Source: Sphaerosporella brunnea
Lineage: Eukaryota > Ascomycota > Pezizomycetes > Pezizales > Pyronemataceae
Direction of reading: 5' to 3'
DNA length: 64,000 nucleotides
Assembly (NCBI GenBank): GCA_008704415.1
Contig: VXIS01000132.1
Span: 54,943-118,942, forward strand
The translations under genes were made by a program, and so were the position numbers. The notes below the pieces were generated by a model. The model was given only the letters and a program-made list of their open reading frames with translations, made no database searches and was not told the origin of the DNA. Positions 57,139 through 64,000 of the stretch are shown here, piece after piece. Each line of letters begins with the position of its first letter. Position 1 is the stretch's first letter.

Positions 57139-59377
57139 ATGTCTCTCAAGCAGGTTGGTTGCAACTCGTGTGTTCCGGGGGGCTTGAGGTGGAGGTGGAG
57201 GAGCAGGAGAGGAGACGAAGGAGCAGCGCAAAGAAAGGGAATCAAGCTAATACTGAAGGTGTTGCTCTCTCCTCCAGGAAATCGAAAGCTGGGTGGAGGC
57301 GCTATCATACTACGATAATGAAGATTACGAGAAGGCCCTGGAGATATTCGAGCAGAATGCGGACACGTCCAAGATCTATTTCAACATCGGCATGATCCAT
57401 GCCACCCTTGGTGAGCACGAGAGAGCTGTGAGTTCTTACCAAACCTGAACGCCCTCCACCGCCCTCCTTCCCAACCAACTAGATGTCCACGTGGATGCAA
57501 AGACCTACCCTTTCCCTTCGCGAGACGAGCCTTCTGTAACATGTGTGTCGATTCTTACGATTGTCTCGTTGCACTGCAGGTCGAATCCTATGCGAGGGCT
57601 GTCAAGCTCGACTCGTTCCTGGCCGTGGCCTACTTCCAGATGGGCGTGTCGAATTTCCTGCTCGGCGAATTCCCGGAAGCGATGGCAAACTTCAACGAGG
57701 CCCTGCTGTACCTGCGAGGCAACACCCTGATCGATTATGAGCAACTTGGTCTCAAGTTCAAGCTGTACTCCTGCGAGGTGCTGTTCAACCGAGGTCTCTG
57801 CTATATCTACGATCAGCAACTGGAATTGGGCATGACCGACCTCGAATATGCGGCTAAAGAGAAGCAAGTGGAGGACCACAATGTCATCGATGAGGCTATC
57901 AAAGAGCAGGCCGAGGTGTGTCCCTATCGATATTGCGCGGTGGGGGTACAGGATGCTAAGCGTTCTGCAGGGTTACACGGTTTTCTCCGTCGGAGTTGGC
58001 GTGCTGTACCGACCCAACGAGTCCAAAGTTCGAAACGTCAAGACGAAGGACTACCTGGGCAAGGCTCGATTAGTGGCCGCGACCGACGCGCAGAATGCCT
58101 TTACCGGCTTTGCTGGTGTTGAGGTCAAAAAGGTTCGAATCTGAACTGGAGAACAGTGCAACGGACACATGACTGACACCCATCGCAGCAAGAGATGGCC
58201 CAGCAGGGCCCAGCGGATGAACGTCCGGCAAACGAGATATCATTCGCAGCCAGCAATCTGGTCAACCGAGAACTCGTGGAACGCAGACGGTCCCAAATCA
58301 ATCCGCCGCCACCACCAAAGGATGCCTCTGCGAATCTGAGAGCCGAGCGCCAGGCCTTCCCACCAACACCACCGCCAGAGAACGAGTTTGCGCCTTCGAA
58401 GCCGATCCGTGCAAACACAGTTGCTGGTCCGGGTGTAGGACACTCACGGTCTGGGTCCGTTAGAGGACGCGACGACCGTGCACGTGATCAAAGCCAGAGT
58501 CGGGGGGATGGACGGGACAGATTGGACCCTGGCGCATACGGACCGCCGCCACGCCGACCGACCGTGCACGGTGGCGCCCCAGTTCCCGAACCTCGGCGCA
58601 CATACTCGGCTCGCGGCGCACCCCCACCAGCCGCCACCGTCAGATCGAGATCCATCCGGGAGCCTTCACAGCAGCGTGAGCAGTCTCGCCGCCGCACCGA
58701 CCGATCCGAGTATTCCGATGAGGCCCAAGGCAACCCCTACCACGACGACCTGTATGACTTGTACGGCAGCGAGTCGCGGGAGCCCTCCGTTGCGCCGAGC
58801 CGACGTGGTCCAGGCAGCGTTCGCCGAGGCCCCAGCAGACGTGCCCCGCCATCCAGGTACGAGGAGGATGACGAATACGCCAGCGATGCTTACGAGGGAT
58901 CTTCATTTGATGAGGACGAGTTTGAGATGTTGGACGCACGGAGCATGCGAAGCGGTGGCTCTCGTCGTGCTCCGGAAGTGAGGAAGGTCTGTGCTCCGCG
59001 CACGGAGCGCCAACCCGAAATGATGGTTCGGTAAACTGACAGCGTGCACAGATCAAGGTCAAAGCGCACGGCGACGACACGCGAATGATTATGATTACCA
59101 CTGGTATCGAATACTCGGAGTTCGTGCAGAGGCTGAGGGAGAAGTTCGGATTCAAGGGCACCATCAGGTGCAAAATCCGTGACGAAGATGGCGACGGCAT
59201 GATTAGTCTCTCAGACCAGGAGGATCTAGATATGGCCATCTCATCCAGCAAGAAGGCAGCTAGACGCGAGAGGTCTGAGTTTGGAAAGATGGAGGTATGG
59301 GTCGCAGCTGCGTAACCATTTGCCTAGCCGTCACTGACGTGTTGTCGCCTCAGATCTGGGTGCAAGAGGTCAAGTAA
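57139..59377 (+). CDS. noxR: NADPH oxidase regulator NoxR (p67phox homologue)
   Basis: Model: exons 57139-57153, 57278-57427, 57580-57915, 57971-58132, 58189-58986, 59052-59294 and 59354-59377, 575 aa. Regulatory subunit that activates NoxA/NoxB with Rac, controlling reactive oxygen for hyphal development and fruiting. TPR repeats fill residues 6-165 (SWVEALSYYDNEDYEKALEI, FNIGMIHATLGEHERAV, AVAYFQMGVSNFLLGEFPEA). An activation segment follows at about 168 (GYTVFSVGVGVLYRPNES). The middle is Pro/Arg/Ser-rich and disordered. The C-terminal PB1-like domain (about 488-575) starts IKVKAHGDDTRMIMI and includes an acidic DEDGDGMISLSDQEDLDMAI. No SH3 domain is seen, as in fungal NoxR. The donor of intron 1 is a weak GTTGGT. 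First and last exons are tiny (15 and 24 nt). Confidence 0.95.
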
Positions 59378-62300
59378 TTTGTGGATTTTTTTTTTGATTT
59401 TTTTTTCTCGTTTTTGGATGGCCGATTTGTCTTTCTTATTTTTGTTTACCTTTTTTTTTTTTGTTTCGGTTCGAGTATTCTTCCTTGCGAGAGCATCCTT
59501 CAAAATACCGGGTTCATGATTTTGGTTCTTATATTATATACCTTTGGTTTTTTGTTCCCTGGGTTCTTTTTTTTTTTTTTTTTTACTTCGTCAATGATTC
59601 CATTTTATGATTCACTTTTTTTTTTCTTTTCTTTTTTTTGTTGCTTGTAATCTGTCATATACCTTCTTCGTTTATCTCCTACGTACTCCTTGCATCTATC
59701 TATCTCTATACAATTCTGTGCGCCGCCATCTGTGTTGTCTGTGTCTGTGTCTGTGTCTGGGGAGGAGGAGGAGGAGGAGGGATGGGTCGGCGAATGCTGC
59801 GTGGTAGAGTACTAGCAGTATCGTGTATTCATGTAACGTAGACAACTCTTTATTCCGCCGAATCTCGATTCGATTCGAGAAACCTGAAGCGGATAATGTA
59901 ATTCCACGTTCTTCTTTTTTTTTTTTTTTTTGCCTTGCATTGTGTTCTTCCATAACATGAGCGAATCAATCAATCAATCAATCGTGCAGGGTCATGCAAA
60001 GTTTGGGGAGGATTGGAGGAGATGGGACATTTGTCATGTTCAAGCTGTCTCTCTCTCTCCCCACGTTCTTGCCCTGTCCCCCGCATAAGCACGACATTCG
60101 AAGATGATGATGATGATGATGATTATGACGGCGTGGGGATGCAGGCGGGATGCAAAACAATCGTTCAACTGATTCAGCCTTACAGATCAGCGGCGCGGAA
60201 AAGCTTCTGGAAGGTGCCTGGGTCGGTTGAGTGTGGTTTTGTAATCCACCGGATTCCTATCTGGGCAGGTTGGGTTGTCGATTCCGCAATTGGTATCGTA
60301 CATACATACCATGTATCTATTGATGATGATCGGCGGGGGGATAGAGTTGGAGTATAGGTTTTGTCAGCAACTGAACTGTCAATCGATAGACATCCGCATC
60401 CGGGGCTCGATTGTGAGTTTTTTGTGTGTCGTCGGCTCGTCCTGAAGCGGGAGTGTCGAGGCGAAGGGCTGCATGAGGCGCCGCTTCCTGATTCGGGCAG
60501 ATCGATACCCGAGCCGACCGATCGCGGTGTGGTGAGTTGTCTTTCGCCTTTTTATTTATTTTCATTTTTTTTTACGCTGATTTGTCACTGTTGGTTGCAG
60601 GTTCGCGGCGCGCGGCGCGGCGCACGGCTGGCCTTTCCTCCGTCGGCTGTTTGCGACGCGGCTGCTGCTGCAAGCCAGCAGCGGTGATCCGAAGGTTGTA
60701 AACCGGATCGGATGCTGTTGCTGCCGGCCTCCGAGGAAGATAATCGGAGACTGCTCTAGAATCTACCTAGATACGCTCACTTTACGAGTCACGACTGCCT
60801 ATTTCCGGTGCTCCACGGAATTTCTTTCTCGCGGAGTTCGGGTATGTACCCGCCGTCGTTTGATGATGTTATTTCCGAATCGACGCCACGTGCATGAGAT
60901 TTGGCGAGAACCTTAGGATGCTGGTGCTGAACTGTGAACTACCGGCCCAGGAGCTCCGAACGAGGGACCCGACAAACTGGGTCTGATCCCTCTTAGTTTT
61001 TTCGCACCGCAAGCGTGGCTTCGCAAGCCCAAGGACGGAAAGTCGAATCGTCAACGCCGCTTCCGTTGTTTTAGATATCTATGGTGCTGCCACGTTGGTA
61101 AGAATGAAAGAGTTTTTGAAGGAGGGACGAAACTGCAATTATTAATTATGAGTCTACGTTGGTAAGCTACTCGGTTAGTCAAGATGAAGATTTTTTTTTT
61201 TCCCTTCTTCTGCCCAGAGGAGGGGAAATTACCGCGCACGGTGAGCTGCGAGCCGTAGGTACCGACCCAGTTCGTTGGATGCAAATCTTCATTTCCCGAA
61301 TGTTGGAAGAAAAACAATCGGGCGGGCGGGCGGGCGGGCGGTTTGGAGTTGGGCCGAGCGCGGCGGTGCAGACATGCATGGCATGCCAGCGATGATGATG
61401 TTGATGATGATGGATGACTCGTCCAGCATCATGGACCCGAATGCTCTACGTCACCTCGAGGCTGCTCGATCGAAAACTCGCTTTTGCGAAGTCGTATCTC
61501 CCTGCTTATCGATAACAGGCGTCGAGGCGAGATCTCGACGGACAGCAGCTGATGGAGGTAGATATTAAGCATGACTCTCATCTCCGAATGGAATGGGGGG
61601 GTGTGGTGGTTGTGGTGGTGGTGGTGGTGATTCGTTTTTCTCGCTGCGTGATTGACGGGAACAGCCAGCTGGACGGCGATTGGCCAGCCTTGCGAGAGCA
61701 GCTTCGTTTTCGTGTTGCGCGCAGGGTGGGGTCGCCGACCGATGGGCCTTCAAGTTTCAACGCTCCATCGTCACGTGGGCCTGCAGCACGGCGTGCATCC
61801 TCGTGAGCTGGCCTGGCCTGCGCACACAGCACGTTTGCATCTCGCCCGCCGCCGCCGCTCGCCTAACGTTCGGTTGCGCGCTCCACACACGGCCTGTGCC
61901 TGCCTGACTGACTCGCTCGCCAAACAGCCGAGATATCGATCGACGTTGTTGGAAAAAAAAAAAAAAAAAAAAAAAAATCCTTTTCCCTTCGCCGACCGAC
62001 AGATGAATGAACGAATGGATGGATGGATGACGGATCAGAGGGCACGGCATGTGGGACGCACGGAATCATCTGGCAGTTGGGTGTGCGCGCGATTCCGGCG
62101 TTTAGGCAGACCCGACCCGAAAACGGAAGCGGAACGGGCGGAGAAAACCTGCGCGAAACGAAACAGACAGGCAACCTAAACTTGGCCTGCCGCCGCAACG
62201 CGCGCTGCTCGGATGGGTGGACACGCTGCGCGGAAGCGGATGCCCACCCTTCCGTGTGCGCACCTTATATTTCCCCGCCTGCTCGTCTCCACAGAATCTC

Positions 62301-63079
62301 CGAACAGCATTTACAGTGCTGCTCGTGTCGACAACGCACGTCGCTCCGCGAAACAACACCCGCCGCCGGTATTTATTTCCACCGCCCCTCGCAATCAGCA
62401 GGCAGCAATCGACTCGCTCGATTGAGTAGCTGCAATACAACCTTTCGCGAATCAAATCACCGGCAGGCCGTAGCGACGCATCTACAATCTGCGCGCTCTC
62501 CAGCGAAGCCAGTCCAGATCAACAACGCCGACCGACGAGACTGTCGCTCACTACACGCACGGATCGCCGCTTGCAGCGACGGACGATAAGACCCGCGCGA
62601 ACTACCGAACGACGCCAACAGAAAATAGCAATAAAAGCAAACGCTAAAAAATTGAAAAATAAATAAAATAGAATAAAAAAAACAAAAAAAAAAAAACAAA
62701 AAAACAAAGACCGAGACCTGCGCCGAAAGCACCTCCAGTCGTCCGAAACGAGTCATAGCTTCTGCTAGACATTCCCACCCCGGTCTCTCGGTACGGTACG
62801 CCCCTGCCCGACTTCCCATTTCCCACGCCGCCCAATCAATAAATAAAAAGAGAGAGAGTCCCACCCTTACTGACTCATTCCCGCTCTGCAGATTGTCCAC
62901 ACCGACGACAACAACAACACCCACTCGCTTGCTTCTTGCACTGCGCACTCACACTTGCCCACGCACACGCACACCGCAGCAGCACCTTGCCTTACCACCA
63001 CCACCACCACCACCACACCCCCCCCCCCCCCCAAAAAAAAACACACACACACACCCAACTGCAACAAGCCCAACATAAA
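59378..63079. other. Long non-coding region, low-complexity
   Basis: 3.7 kb. T-rich from 59385 to 59640, then (GAT)n at 60101-60125, (GGGC)n at 61320-61341, GGT repeats near 61600-61630, a 25-base poly-A at 61953-61977 and A-rich sequence at 62650-62720. The last 250 bp carry poly-C, (CCA)n and (CA)n and look like promoter/5' UTR of the next gene. No coding frame shows a domain. Confidence 0.5.
61953..61977 (+). repeat. Poly-A tract, 25 bases
   Basis: Uninterrupted run of A after GTTGTTGG; no associated gene remnant recognised. Confidence 0.85.
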
Positions 63080-63881
63080 ATGGCTGCCTCTCCCACAAGT
63101 CGATCAGCACACGCCACTTTCCACAACAAAGTCATATTCAACGTCATCCCCCACACTGCCTCCAAGATGTCCGTCACGGAAACATTCTACCTTGCCCACA
63201 AGGCACGAGGCAAGCTCTCTTCTGAGGCTTCCCGATCAGACCACAACCTCCGCTTGCTAGTAGGTTAGTCAGCACTCACGTCCGCACGCATGCCATCAAC
63301 TCTAGCTAACCCTTAGTCCAGGACATGCAAACCTACTCGACACCTTGATGATCCACCTGGCCGAGGCCGAAGCGGAGCAGGAGCGCTGGTACCAGGACAC
63401 CGTGCGAGGACACGAACGAGAGAGCGAAGAGGAGTACGGATCTTTGGCAGCAGACTACGACTCTGAGTCGGAGTCGGACGAAGACGAGGACTACGAAGAA
63501 GAGGAGGAGGAGGAGGAGGAGGAAGATTATGAGGAGGGCATCCGACCACGGTACATGCTCAACAGCGGGCCGATGATCGCGGTGCAGGAGATTGAGGAGG
63601 ACGAATATGAGGACGACTACGAGGACGAGGAGGACGGAATGTTTGCCCTCACCCGAACAACATCACACCGACCGCCTTCTCTGTGCTCAGACGAGAGCGA
63701 CGACGACGAAGAGGAGGCACACCCTCCTTCGCCGACGCAGCCCGCCGAGCCCTTCCCGGTGTCGCGGAAGGACCTCCACGATGTCTCCTACTTCCACGCA
63801 CCTCACAGCTCGTTAATAGACGAGCCGAGTGAGGTGATTCTGGAAGATGGATTGTTACCCGCGATGGTTAGTTCATACTGA
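63080..63881 (+). CDS. Acidic conserved-looking fungal protein, 247 aa
   Basis: Model: exons 63080-63263 and 63322-63881 (58-bp intron, donor GTTAGT, branch GCTAAC). The first 100 residues look folded and conserved in character: SRSAHATFHNKVIFNVIPHT, KMSVTETFYLAHKARGKLSS, DHNLRLLVGHANLLDTLMIH, LAEAEAEQERWYQDT. Then comes an extremely acidic part (about 115-190) with runs of Glu and Asp, and a C-terminus with SRKDLHDVSYFHAPHSSL and PSEVILEDGLLPAMVSSY. The splice keeps LLVG-HANLL continuous. I do not recognise a named family; the role is unknown. It lies at the window edge but is complete. Confidence 0.75.
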
Positions 63882-64000
63882 GCTGCCATCCATCACACGA
63901 ATTTTCTTTGTTTGGTGCGGTGTTTTTTCATTCCTTTCAGTTTGGGACACGGTTTGGGGCATTTGCAGCGTGTTTTGGATTTTCCTTTTCCTCTTGGGTT
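63882..64000. other. 3' flank of the last gene
   Basis: T-rich sequence to the end of the window; likely 3' UTR. Confidence 0.5.

Noticed and set aside
1..64000. Biosynthetic gene cluster or a novel defence system
   Set aside because: No core enzymes, transporters, NLR-like or nuclease genes lie together; the genes are dispersed housekeeping functions.

Overview
The window is nuclear DNA of a filamentous ascomycete (Pezizomycotina). The evidence is short spliceosomal introns (38-152 bp, mostly 45-75 bp, with CTAAC/CTGAC-type branch sites) in almost every gene. It also comes from the gene set: a Zn2Cys6 transcription factor, a NoxR/p67phox-type NADPH oxidase regulator, the fungal 20.9 kDa complex I subunit, an ATR/UvsB kinase and a Med17. 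Species cannot be told from the sequence alone. There are no rRNA genes, CRISPR arrays or bacterial-type operons, and I found no convincing tRNA gene.

Layout. 1-13.2 kb is gene-poor and rich in transposon debris: a LINE 3' end (1-1448), a large imperfect foldback (1565-2010), a hAT remnant (8774-9604), a LINE tail (9786-10250) and several short repeats. One solid gene lies there, a Zn2Cys6 regulator (4062-6346, minus). 13.2-24.6 kb holds importin Nmd5 (minus), a pogo/mariner-type MITE, csm3/swi3 (plus) and the exosome cofactor helicase ski2 (plus). 24.6-26 kb is a repeat gap with another LINE tail. 26.0-34.1 kb is the ATR/Mec1/UvsB kinase (minus, 11 exons in this model). 35.5-46 kb holds a C2H2 factor, a disordered protein, med17, nuo20.9, trm5 (minus) and an uncharacterised gene divergent from trm5. 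46-49.4 kb is largely non-coding apart from one candidate minus-strand gene. 49.4-54.5 kb holds asparaginyl-tRNA synthetase (minus), mitochondrial ribosomal protein uL13m (minus) and the SOD1 copper chaperone (plus). 54.5-57.1 kb has a third LINE fragment. 57.1-59.4 kb is noxR, followed by 3.7 kb of low-complexity non-coding DNA. The window ends with an acidic conserved-looking protein (63080-63881).

The genes are mostly unrelated housekeeping functions. Loose themes are genome stability (UvsB, Csm3), RNA and translation (Ski2, Trm5, AsnRS, uL13m) and redox or respiration (complex I subunit, CCS, NoxR). Several pairs are divergent and may share promoters, notably uL13m/CCS (295 bp) and trm5/unknown (408 bp). 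I did not find a cluster that looks like a new defence or biosynthetic system. The most interesting signals are repeat structures (hairpin plus AAAAC tails of LINEs, a foldback, a MITE), a GC-AG intron in the ATR gene, an RGG-rich insert in Ski2 and a few unnamed proteins. Exon boundaries were derived by hand from splice consensus and frame; each multi-exon model with listed exons sums to a whole number of codons.
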